Source: an uncultured Lachnospiraceae bacterium
GTDB taxonomy: Bacteria > Bacillota > Clostridia > Lachnospirales > Lachnospiraceae
DNA length: 64,000 nt
NCBI GenBank assembly: GCA_902493385.1
Contig: CABUPO010000001.1
Span: 1-64,000 of the forward strand
Direction: 5' to 3'
Numbering within the stretch: position 1 is the stretch's first letter; every line of letters begins with the position of its first letter. The translations under genes were made by a program, and so were the position numbers. The notes under the pieces were generated by a model, which saw only the letters and a program-made list of their open reading frames with translations, was not told where the DNA came from and did not search any database. Below, in pieces: positions 24,490 through 32,838 of this stretch.

Positions 24490-25762
24490 AAATATTTCCT
24501 TTGTCGTACTTATTATCTGAGTGCGCGGCAGGAAGCGTCACAATTATACTAAGGCTCTGCCCATCCTTACTTACTGCCTGAATCCTTCCTTTATGGGCGT
24601 TTATAATTGATTTTGCAGCAGACAGGCCTATTCCAAATCCCCCTGTCTCAGAATTTCTCGATGCGTCACGTCTGTAAAAGCGTTCAAATATTTTATCATT
24701 ATTGCCTTTATCAATACCTTTTACATAATTAAATGTTTTAAAAACGATTCTGCTTCCTTTTTTGTATAATGATACCTCTATTGTGCTGTCAGCATCCGAA
24801 TACTTCACCGCATTATCAAGCAGTATGTTAAGCATCTGCCTTATCTGCTTTTCATCGCCTGATATATATATATCTTCTTTAATATCTATATCAAGCCCCT
24901 TTCCTGCAAGCTTTGCGGGCGCAGAAAATGACGAGACCGTTTCCTTTGCTGCCTGTGACAATGAAAATCTGTCGCACGTTTTAACAAATTTTTCTTCATC
25001 TAGTCTCGCCAGCGTAAGAAGCCGTGAGGTAAGGGCGTTTAACCTGTCTATCTGATTATGTGTGCTTACTGTCCACTGATTTTCACCCGCTTCCATCTCA
25101 AGCACTTCCGTATTGGCCGATATAACGGCAAGCGGCGTTTTTATCTCATGGCTTGCATCCGTTATAAACTGCTTTTGGCGTACATAGCTTTCCTGTACCG
25201 GAGCAAATACCATCCTTGAAAATACCATGACAAGTATAAATACTGCCAAAAGCCCCAGTGCAAATACTAAAAGGCTGATAAGCAAAAGCATCCTTGCCGC
25301 CGCCAGTTCCCTTCTGCAGTCAAGGAAAATAACTTTTATTCCTTCACTGGTTTTAGATTTTCTGAAACGGTAGATATCCATAAATCCCTTTTGCTTATGT
25401 GCGCTATAGGCCGCTTTTGCATATTTTTCTGCTTCTGATTCACTGACTGCGGCAATATTTTTAGTATCTGACAAAATTATATCACCGTTTGAATCTAATA
25501 TAAAATAAAAATACCGTGTCTCAAACGGCGTTTCTTCAGATAACCGTTCGGGCTTCGGAGGTATTTTTTCCTTATTAAAATCTGACCTGTTAAATAAAGG
25601 GAGCTTACCGTCCCCTGCTTCAATAAGCCATGTCATATAATCAGCGTGCTCTCTAAGCCTCGCATAATTCATCGTATTAATCATACCGATGATTACTGCA
25701 AATACTATAAATATGGCGCACATTGCAGCAATTATAAACTTCTTTCTAAGACTTTTTATCAT
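24482..25762 (-). CDS. Sensor histidine kinase (HAMP-less, extracytoplasmic sensor)
   Basis: 426 residues. One helix near the N-terminus (about 10-28), an extracytoplasmic segment of about 130 residues and a second helix (about 158-182) precede the kinase core: DASHEIKTPLAVI (phospho-His about 205), LLDNAVKYS, and GFGIGLSAAKSI. It pairs with the OmpR-type regulator just upstream, whose stop overlaps its start (GTGAAATGA), and GGAGG lies 7 bases before the ATG. It is likely to control the upstream efflux genes. Confidence 0.88.
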   Translation of the reverse strand: MIKSLRKKFIIAAMCAIFIVFAVIIGMINTMNYARLREHADYMTWLIEAGDGKLPLFNRSDFNKEKIPPKPERLSEETPFETRYFYFILDSNGDIILSDTKNIAAVSESEAEKYAKAAYSAHKQKGFMDIYRFRKSKTSEGIKVIFLDCRRELAAARMLLLISLLVFALGLLAVFILVMVFSRMVFAPVQESYVRQKQFITDASHEIKTPLAVISANTEVLEMEAGENQWTVSTHNQIDRLNALTSRLLTLARLDEEKFVKTCDRFSLSQAAKETVSSFSAPAKLAGKGLDIDIKEDIYISGDEKQIRQMLNILLDNAVKYSDADSTIEVSLYKKGSRIVFKTFNYVKGIDKGNNDKIFERFYRRDASRNSETGGFGIGLSAAKSIINAHKGRIQAVSKDGQSLSIIVTLPAAHSDNKYDKGNIYV

Positions 25763-26433
25763 TTCACCGCCTCCAGCGAATATCCCTGATTCCTGGCAGT
25801 TCTAATATGCGTACCGGAAGAAAGCACGGCAAGCTTTTTTCTTAAATTAGATATATATACCCATACCACAGCTATCTCTGCATCGCTGTCATATCCCCAT
25901 ATTTTCTCCCAGAATCTGTCTATTGAAATAACCTGTCCTGGATTGGATATGAGCATTTCCATCATCTGAAATTCTTTATTGGCAAGCTTAAAGCTGCCCT
26001 TTGCGGAATACATATCAAACGCCGCGAGGTCAAGAGATATATCTCCAAATGTCAGTACGGCGCCAGCCGTTTCCGTTCTCCTTCTTGTGACTGCTCTTAT
26101 ACGTGCAAGAAGCTCTTTGGTAGAAAATGGCTTACACAAATAATCGTCCGCACCGCTGTCCAGCCCAATAACCCTATCGTCAACCTCTGACTTTGCCGTA
26201 AGTATAAGAACAGGAGTCATATTGCCCTGCGAGCGTATTTTAGTAAGTACCTGAATGCCATCCATTCCCGGCATCATTATATCCAGTATTACTCCGTCAT
26301 AATCCTGGTTCATAAGGAAATCCAATGCATCCAGACCATTATATACTACGTCTACCGAATAATTATTGTGCCGAAGTATAGCTGTAAGCGCATTCGATAA
26401 TTCTTTTTCATCCTCTGCCAGTAAAAGTCTCAT
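25759..26433 (-). CDS. Response regulator (OmpR family)
   Basis: 224 residues from ATG 26433, chosen for GGAGG 5 bases upstream; earlier in-frame starts lack a site. The receiver has AEDE near residue 6, Asp in GVILDIMMPGMDG (about residue 51) and KPF. The winged-helix domain ends RNQGYSL. It sits 85 bases after the MacB-like permease. The 11-bp direct repeats in front of the lipoprotein gene (30814-30834) are the type of site OmpR-family proteins bind, making this regulator the obvious candidate. Confidence 0.88.
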   Translation of the reverse strand: MRLLLAEDEKELSNALTAILRHNNYSVDVVYNGLDALDFLMNQDYDGVILDIMMPGMDGIQVLTKIRSQGNMTPVLILTAKSEVDDRVIGLDSGADDYLCKPFSTKELLARIRAVTRRRTETAGAVLTFGDISLDLAAFDMYSAKGSFKLANKEFQMMEMLISNPGQVISIDRFWEKIWGYDSDAEIAVVWVYISNLRKKLAVLSSGTHIRTARNQGYSLEAVK

Positions 26434-26517
26434 AACGTCCTCCATAATATACTGATAACCACGCGCCAACGCACCTTAATAATAGCATATCATAAGAACG
26501 AACTGCAAGACTCACAT

Positions 26518-27702
26518 CTAACCTGTATACCTCAGAGATTCAATTGGATTCTTTTTAGCCGCTTTATGTGCCGGATATAGTCCAAATACTACACCAATTA
26601 CTGTAGAAAATATTATAGCTATCCATACTACGCCTATAGAAAGCTCGAAATTAAGGCTGTATGCTGACGCAGCTACCGAAAGAATCTTTAATATTCCCCA
26701 CGAGGCAGCCACGCCTGTAAAACATCCCATTAAACTCAGCATCATTGCTTCAATAAGAAACTGAAGCATAATTGTATATCTTCCCGCCCCGATTGCTTTA
26801 CGTATACCAATCTCTTTCGTCCGCTCTGTAACAGACACAAGCATAATATTCATAATACCGATGCCCCCAACCAAAAGAGATATTGCGGCAATGCCTCCTA
26901 AAAGCAGCGATAAAATATTAGTAACATCACTAAGCGCTTCCATAATCTCAGACTGATTCATAATGGAAAACGCTTCATCATCATTTTCAAAACGCTCCAT
27001 AAGAATTGTCTCTATGCTGCTTTCAGCGGCATCCAGGCTTTCGTCACTTTCAGCTGATACACAAAAGCTTGTTATGCTTGTCGGAACAGAATCTACAAGC
27101 CGTACAAGAGAAGTAAATGGGATATACAGCTCATAATTGGAATACGTCTCCGTAGATGTATCCTCTGCCTCAAGTACGCCTATTATAAGAAATTTTGTAC
27201 CGTTAAGCTGTATACTTTCTCCTGCGGCGTTGGCGTAACCAACAACATCCTCTGCAAGGTCTGCGCTTATAACCGCCACATTAGTATGATTCTCCACATC
27301 CGAATTTTTAATAAATCTCCCGCTGCCAAGCGTAAGCCCGTTAATATCCATATAGCTTCCCGTTGTTCCGTATACTGCAGCTGTTTCGCTGTTATCGGCA
27401 TAATCAGCCGTCACTGAAGACTGCGCTATCGGCGAAGCATCGGAAATCTCAGGAAGAGCAATAAATTCAGAAAGGTCATCAAGCTTTATCGGACTTCCTT
27501 TATCATCAGATATCATAACCGTAAGCAGGTTAGAGCCAAGTGAGGATATCTTGTCGGTAACAGAACCTGTAGCGCCGCTCGTAAGAGACACAAGAACAAC
27601 CAAAGACATTACTCCTATAATAATTCCAAGCATTGTAAGAAATGCTCTCATCTTATTTCCCGCAATAGATTTCCACGCCATTTTTACAGACTGTATAATC
27701 AT
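26518..27702 (-). CDS. MacB-type ABC transporter permease
   Basis: 394 residues: an N-terminal helix (AFLTMLGIIIGVMSLVVLV), a periplasmic-type core domain of about 220 residues, and three C-terminal helices with the FtsX hallmark GIMNIMLVSVTERTKEIGIRKAIGA. It is the membrane partner of the ATPase encoded immediately upstream, whose stop overlaps its start. With the adaptor at 28376 it forms a three-part exporter of the YknXYZ/MacAB type, used in Firmicutes against toxic peptides. Confidence 0.9.
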   Translation of the reverse strand: MIIQSVKMAWKSIAGNKMRAFLTMLGIIIGVMSLVVLVSLTSGATGSVTDKISSLGSNLLTVMISDDKGSPIKLDDLSEFIALPEISDASPIAQSSVTADYADNSETAAVYGTTGSYMDINGLTLGSGRFIKNSDVENHTNVAVISADLAEDVVGYANAAGESIQLNGTKFLIIGVLEAEDTSTETYSNYELYIPFTSLVRLVDSVPTSITSFCVSAESDESLDAAESSIETILMERFENDDEAFSIMNQSEIMEALSDVTNILSLLLGGIAAISLLVGGIGIMNIMLVSVTERTKEIGIRKAIGAGRYTIMLQFLIEAMMLSLMGCFTGVAASWGILKILSVAASAYSLNFELSIGVVWIAIIFSTVIGVVFGLYPAHKAAKKNPIESLRYTG

Positions 27703-28388
27703 TCCTCTACCTCCGTAATATGACCGTCAAGTATACTTATTCTTCTTGACGCCTGTAAAGCAACATTTTCATCATGCGTTATAAGTATAATAGTGTTGCC
27801 GTTATGATGAAGCTCATGAAATATCTGCATAATCTCATCTCCTGTCTTAGAGTCAAGATTTCCTGTCGGCTCGTCCGCAAGAATCAGCGAAGGCTTTGAT
27901 GCAATGGCACGCGCAATAGCAATTCTCTGCTGCTGTCCTCCGGACAGCTCGGACGGTTTGTGTGTGCCTCTGTTGTCTAGCTTTACAAGCTGCAGCGCTT
28001 CGCAAACCCGTTTTTTTCGTTCTTTTTTCGGAAGCTTCTGATATATAAGCGGCAGTTCAATGTTTTCTTCGGCAGTCAGGTTTCCAATCAAATTAAAGTT
28101 TTGGAATATAAATCCAATCTGTCTGTTTCTTATATGTGCAAGCTCAGTTTCCGAATATGACTCTATCGACTGCCCGTTTAATATATATTTTCCACTGTCA
28201 GCCGTATCAAGGCATCCTATAATGTTCATCATTGTGGATTTACCGCTTCCGCTTGGACCAATTATACTTACAAATTCCTGTTCCCTTATACACATACTGG
28301 CTTCATCAAGCGCACGCACTTCCTGTCCGCCAATATTATATATCTTTGAAATCTTGTCAAAAACAATCATATTTTTTATTGATTCCAA
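27699..28388 (-). CDS. MacB-type ABC transporter ATPase
   Basis: 229 residues. Walker A GPSGSGKSTMMN, Q-loop FQNFNLIGNL, signature LSGGQQQRIAIARAI, Walker B LILADEPTGNLD, H-loop ITHD. The start appears to be TTG 28388, with GGAGG 6 bases ahead, inside the last 13 bases of the adaptor gene. Close spacing on both sides shows one transcription unit. Confidence 0.9.
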   Translation of the reverse strand: MESIKNMIVFDKISKIYNIGGQEVRALDEASMCIREQEFVSIIGPSGSGKSTMMNIIGCLDTADSGKYILNGQSIESYSETELAHIRNRQIGFIFQNFNLIGNLTAEENIELPLIYQKLPKKERKKRVCEALQLVKLDNRGTHKPSELSGGQQQRIAIARAIASKPSLILADEPTGNLDSKTGDEIMQIFHELHHNGNTIILITHDENVALQASRRISILDGHITEVEE

Positions 28389-30283
28389 TTCCTTCCTCCT
28401 CCCAATTCTCCCGATGGTCTGCTGTCAGATGTTCTGTCTCTCATTGGCATATCTCCCTGAAATCCATTCTGATTTATATTATTTCCAAAATTCCTGTTAT
28501 CGCCCGGCATTCCAAAACCTCCCATACCGCCGCTTTCATCCTGCGAATTAATCACTGTATAATATATAGTATCGCCTTCAGATAATCCTTCGGTAACTTC
28601 AACATTCGTTCCGTCCGAAAGCCCCGTCTGAATCAAAACCTCGCCTGACAGCTGTCCATCCTCACTTTTTTCTGTATATACAAATGAATCTCCGCCTCTT
28701 TCAGATATAGCGTTTGCCGGAATCAAAATTACGTCGTCTGCCTCGTTGATATTTATAACAGCCGACGCGCTCATGCCCTGAAGCATGCCCTCTTCTTTAT
28801 TTAAAGTAATATCGACCGTATATTTTGAACTGCCTCCGTTAGTTGTTGCAGTAGTATCTATATTACTTATAGTTCCCGAAAATTCATTGTTTTCAAACGC
28901 ATCCATTGTAATAACGGCATTCTGTCCACACTTTACGGAATTAATATCAAGCTCATCCACACTTACTGACAGTACCATACTGTCTGACGGTGAAATGGCA
29001 AATATTTCCACCTGTGATATATCAATATTGCTTTCAGTAGTATCATCAGATGATTTTTCAGTTGAAGCCGATGACGCTGAAACAGTGACGGCTGTATCTG
29101 TATCATTATTATTCTTTGTACTCTGTGAACTGCCAGTTACATCAGATTTTGATTGAACATTATCCGATACAGTATTTTTCTGTGTTTTTTTGGATTCCTT
29201 AGCAGAAGGCGGCTCTGTCGCCTGATTTTCTTCCTCTATCATATAGGATACTCTTATGCCGAGTTCATTACCCGATACCCCTGCTTCCTGATTCAGAGCC
29301 AATTCTTTTGAAACAACAGAGCTGTCGTTCAATATATTATAACTATCAGCTGCTGCAAATGCATATCCATACTTTGCAGTAAGAATTATTGTTGCCGTAT
29401 ATGTTTTTCCTGACTCAAAGCTTCCTGTAGTATCCCAGCTTATTTTTCCTGTATAAAAATGTGTTTCTTCAATTTCAGACTGCGGCGCCTCAGCTGATGC
29501 CGGCGTTTGAATTCTAAGCGCAGACATATCCGCATTTGTTATTAAAGTAACGTTATCATTCATTTCCTGTGAAAGCGGCTGCACACTATCCCTGCCGGAT
29601 ACATCAGAGGACAATAACGTAATACCAGAAGATGTTTTCTTATCTGAGCTAAGCATGCTTCCATTAACAGCGCTATCTGCGCTTCCTGAATTTTGACCTG
29701 AAACTGTTGCATCGTCCGTTACATTAACCGTATCAACGATACCTGCCGACGAAGCTGTAATTTTACCTGATTTATATATCTGCATTAGCTTTTTCTTTTC
29801 GGACTTAAGGTCTTTTATACTGTTTTTTAGTATAAGGCGTTGCATATACTCTGTAGAAGTTTTATCGCTTGAAGCATCAACATCTTCAAGCTCATCTGAA
29901 AGTGTATCAATATTTTCATCAATATCAAGAATAATTTCCGCTGCTGACGCCTTATCAACTAAAGCAAGCTCCTGACCCTCTTCAACGAAATCACCCTCGT
30001 TTACATACACCTTTTTTATTTTAATTCCTTCAGGAATTTCTATGGATTCTGCATCCGCATTGGCAAGTGTTCCTGTACTGCTTATAGTTGTGCTTACATT
30101 TCCCTTTGTTACTTCATAGGACTGGACTATGGCAGAATCATTTTTAAAATCAGTTCCTTTATTTCTGAATATCAACGTAGGTACAATTATCAGTACGGCA
30201 GCAACGAAAAGACATATTGCTGCAACAACTCTTTTTTTAATTTTCCTTTTCTTTACTGTATTTTTCTGCTTTATTTTTCTCAT
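28376..30283 (-). CDS. MacA/HlyD-type efflux adaptor with an inserted extra domain
   Basis: 635 residues, far longer than the roughly 380-400 of YknX/MacA. One membrane helix (about 18-40), then the first lipoyl half (IEIPEGIKIKKVYVNEGDFV) and a helical hairpin (about 105-165). The expected second lipoyl half is interrupted by some 250 residues: a Ser-rich stretch, a beta-domain with SGKTYTATIILTAKYGYAF, and a Ser/Thr/Asn-rich linker. The beta-barrel and membrane-proximal parts resume at about residue 440 (SPSDSMVLSVSVDELDI). The C-terminus is Gly/Asn/Met-rich (GGMGGFGMPGD). The insert may reach into the cell wall. It links the exporter to the envelope. Confidence 0.8.
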   Translation of the reverse strand: MRKIKQKNTVKKRKIKKRVVAAICLFVAAVLIIVPTLIFRNKGTDFKNDSAIVQSYEVTKGNVSTTISSTGTLANADAESIEIPEGIKIKKVYVNEGDFVEEGQELALVDKASAAEIILDIDENIDTLSDELEDVDASSDKTSTEYMQRLILKNSIKDLKSEKKKLMQIYKSGKITASSAGIVDTVNVTDDATVSGQNSGSADSAVNGSMLSSDKKTSSGITLLSSDVSGRDSVQPLSQEMNDNVTLITNADMSALRIQTPASAEAPQSEIEETHFYTGKISWDTTGSFESGKTYTATIILTAKYGYAFAAADSYNILNDSSVVSKELALNQEAGVSGNELGIRVSYMIEEENQATEPPSAKESKKTQKNTVSDNVQSKSDVTGSSQSTKNNNDTDTAVTVSASSASTEKSSDDTTESNIDISQVEIFAISPSDSMVLSVSVDELDINSVKCGQNAVITMDAFENNEFSGTISNIDTTATTNGGSSKYTVDITLNKEEGMLQGMSASAVININEADDVILIPANAISERGGDSFVYTEKSEDGQLSGEVLIQTGLSDGTNVEVTEGLSEGDTIYYTVINSQDESGGMGGFGMPGDNRNFGNNINQNGFQGDMPMRDRTSDSRPSGELGGGRNWNQ

Positions 30284-30762
30284 TTTTCTCTCCTTGTCAT
30301 GTTCATTATTGAAATTTCAGCTGCCGAGCCGTCATCATTATATATAACGGAAACCACGTCTCCTTCATTAATATCATTTATACTAATTTCTTCATTTATT
30401 TCGTCATAAGCGCGGCCCTCTTCTTCCATATCCGCTGGCGGCGTGCCCTCCGGCTTACTGCCATTTCGCATACCTCTCATATTCATCCTTTTTATCACTG
30501 TACTTTCTGATACCTCAAGGTCTGTTTCCTCTCCCGTAAGGTCAAGCATTGACGACATATCCTCTTCATCCTTTAACGTACCTTTTTTTATAGTAATAAT
30601 ATTTCCATCTATAGCAGATACCTCTCCATATTCGGCATCCTCTGCAATCGCCCGTATATCAGCCACAGCGTCTTTTGGCTTGTCTTTATCCCTTCCGCAG
30701 CCTGCAGCAGACATTGTTAAAAACAATAATCCTGCCAGACATATCACCGTTCTTTTTTTCAT
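30280..30762 (-). CDS. Lipoprotein of the efflux operon
   Basis: 160 residues with a lipoprotein signal (lipobox SAAGC, Cys about residue 22). The mature part is acidic, with VSAIDGNIITIKKGTL and NEGDVVSVIYNDDGSAAEISI, resembling small OB-like or lipoyl-adjacent beta segments and a Met-rich NMRGMRNG loop. Function unknown. It overlaps the adaptor start (ATGA type) and is the first gene of the operon, so it may be an accessory or sensory component of the exporter. Confidence 0.7.
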   Translation of the reverse strand: MKKRTVICLAGLLFLTMSAAGCGRDKDKPKDAVADIRAIAEDAEYGEVSAIDGNIITIKKGTLKDEEDMSSMLDLTGEETDLEVSESTVIKRMNMRGMRNGSKPEGTPPADMEEEGRAYDEINEEISINDINEGDVVSVIYNDDGSAAEISIMNMTRREK

Positions 30763-30800
30763 ACTTTTTCTGTCCTTTCATTTAAAGATTTACATACCAA

Positions 30801-30834
30801 AGTATATCGGTGTAACCTTAAATGAACCTTAAAT
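30801..30834 (-). promoter_or_regulatory. Tandem response-regulator box and -10 for the efflux operon
   Basis: Plus-strand AACCTTAAAT occurs at 30814-30823 and again at 30825-30834, i.e. two identical ATTTAAGGTT repeats with an 11-base period on the coding strand, directly upstream of TATACT (30806-30801). This is the usual geometry for an OmpR-family activator replacing a -35 box. Confidence 0.6.
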
Positions 30835-30878
30835 CAATATTCCGCATACTGTGAAATTTTTGTGTCGTTTTGCTTTCG

Positions 30879-32024
30879 TTATACAGAGCCTCTTTTATCA
30901 ATAATAAATGTATCTGAAAGCAAAAGCCAGTTAGCGCGGAACAGCCTCATTATCTGCCAGTATCCCGCTCCTCTCAGATTATATTCGCTGATTAATCCCA
31001 ATTTAGCCCGCATACTTCTCACATCCTCAAACCACACTTCATGTTCTGTTCCCAATTCATCTGTGTAATTAAAATACGGCGTCTGAGCTAATTCATCATA
31101 CTGTATTACCGCCCCATATCTTACCGCAATATTTACTGCTTCAATATTACCGATTGTTCTGGCTTTCGTAATACCTTTTTCATAAGGAAGAGGCCAGTCG
31201 TACCCGTAGTTCGGTATACCCATATCAATCTTACTGACAGGAATTTCAGTTACCGCGTACTCTATAACCTGACGCACTTTATTTACAGGTGCAACAGCCA
31301 TTGGCTGGCTGTATGTATAACCCCATTCATAAGTCATTAAAAGCACGCTGTCAGCCGCCGCTCCAAGCCCGGCGTAATCCTTTCCCTCATATAACAGCCC
31401 CTGTTGGTCTGCGCTAGTTTTCGGCGCAAGCGCAACAGAAACAGTATATCCTGATTCGTTAAGTATCCGCGTCATTCTTGCAACAAACGTCGTAAAATAA
31501 TCCCTGTCTTCGGCAAGAATATATTCAAAATCCACATCAACACCGGCATAGCCTTTACTGTTAAGCTCGGCAAGAATTTCATCAATTAATATAAGCTGTA
31601 TATCATTATTTCTGACAACGGAACTAATAAGATTATTATTAAATCTCCCATTCTCATCAAATGGAGTCAGTGTAAGTATCGGGAGTGTGTCATTGGTATC
31701 AGAAAGATTAATCATAAACTGTGGATTAATTGCAGGAGGAACCAACTCTCCTTCCGCCGTAAATCCATAAGAAAATACAGACAAAAATGTAAGATATGAA
31801 AGTGTCTCTTCCAGTATGTCCTCATTTATAAACGGGTAAGCATAACCGTTAGCAGTTATGCTTCTGTATATTACAGGCGCAGCTTCGCGTATATACAACG
31901 CCTGGCCTACAGCCAGCGCATATGGGTATTCAATCTGATTATCATAAATAAGCTCATATACAGGAATATTATATAAACGCGCTATATTATCAACATTATC
32001 ACCAGGCTTTACTACATAAATCAT
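30879..32024 (-). CDS. LysM-GH18 peptidoglycan/cortex hydrolase (YaaH/SleL-like)
   Basis: 381 residues. A single LysM (about 1-45, IYVVKPGDNVDNIARLYNI) is followed by a GH18 barrel with the active-site pattern GVDVDFEY (Asp163, Asp165, Glu167). This is the layout of the spore-coat N-acetylglucosaminidases YaaH/SleL, which cut cortex fragments during germination, and it lacks a signal peptide as those do. It suggests that the host can form spores. The HAD gene lies 39 bases upstream in the same direction. Confidence 0.88.
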   Translation of the reverse strand: MIYVVKPGDNVDNIARLYNIPVYELIYDNQIEYPYALAVGQALYIREAAPVIYRSITANGYAYPFINEDILEETLSYLTFLSVFSYGFTAEGELVPPAINPQFMINLSDTNDTLPILTLTPFDENGRFNNNLISSVVRNNDIQLILIDEILAELNSKGYAGVDVDFEYILAEDRDYFTTFVARMTRILNESGYTVSVALAPKTSADQQGLLYEGKDYAGLGAAADSVLLMTYEWGYTYSQPMAVAPVNKVRQVIEYAVTEIPVSKIDMGIPNYGYDWPLPYEKGITKARTIGNIEAVNIAVRYGAVIQYDELAQTPYFNYTDELGTEHEVWFEDVRSMRAKLGLISEYNLRGAGYWQIMRLFRANWLLLSDTFIIDKRGSV

Positions 32025-32063
32025 GAATAAACACCTTCAGTTTTTTTTAATATATGCGCCGCA

Positions 32064-32711
32064 CTAAATTATATGAATATTAAGAAGTCCTGAAAGATTA
32101 TCGACAATGTAATCAGCTCCTGCGTCTTCAAGCTCATTTTTCTCAGAGAAACCGCACCGGACTCCTATGCTGAGCATATTGCACTGGTTCGCTCCGATAA
32201 TATCATGCTTTCTGTCTCCTACCATAATTGCTTCCTTTGGATTTATTTTAAGCGCATTAAGCGCCTTATTGATAACATCGCATTTATGATAAAAGCTTCC
32301 ATCAAGCCCGCTTCCGCATATACAATCAAAATATTGCGACAAACCAAAGCGCTCACATATTTTTACCGCAAATATTTCCGGTTTGCTTGTTGCGACAGCA
32401 AGAATTTTCCCACGCCCCTTAAGCTCCTTTAATACAGAAACGACGTCGTCATACAATACGGCTTCATACAAGCCTTCTTTTGAATACCGCTCTCTATAGT
32501 ATCTTACTGCTGTAGAACACTCTTCTTCATTCATATTATAAAAATCTCTGAAGGAATCCATGATAGGCGGACCGATGAACTTTAAAAGATTAGAACGCTC
32601 TTCATTAATGCCAACATTACGCAGCGCATACTGCACGCTCTTTGTTATGCCCTCGCTTGTATCTGTAAGAGTCCCATCAAGGTCAAAAAGGATATACTGA
32701 ATCTTTTGCAT
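32064..32711 (-). CDS. HAD-family phosphatase (PpaX/Gph-like)
   Basis: About 215 residues from ATG 32711, which has AAGG 7 bases ahead. HAD motif I is LFDLDGTLTDTSEG, motif II VATSKPEIF, and motif III-IV KEAIMVGDRKHDIIGA, with a helical cap between I and II. Family members act on phosphoglycolate, pyrophosphate or nucleotides; the substrate cannot be told from sequence. Confidence 0.85.
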   Translation of the reverse strand: MQKIQYILFDLDGTLTDTSEGITKSVQYALRNVGINEERSNLLKFIGPPIMDSFRDFYNMNEEECSTAVRYYRERYSKEGLYEAVLYDDVVSVLKELKGRGKILAVATSKPEIFAVKICERFGLSQYFDCICGSGLDGSFYHKCDVINKALNALKINPKEAIMVGDRKHDIIGANQCNMLSIGVRCGFSEKNELEDAGADYIVDNLSGLLNIHII

Positions 32712-32777
32712 TACATCACCTTCCATTTTAACTGTGCAATAATAAATACAATAATACACTATAGCGGCATGTACTCG

Positions 32778-32806
32778 TTGCCAAAAAATTATAAATATGA
32801 TAATAT
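32778..32806 (+). promoter_or_regulatory. Promoter for the Ig-like surface protein
   Basis: TTGCCA (32778-32783), 17-base spacer, TAATAT (32801-32806), about 33 bases before the start codon. Confidence 0.55.
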
Positions 32807-32838
32807 ATTAATAAATATTATTAAGGGAGGATATTATA

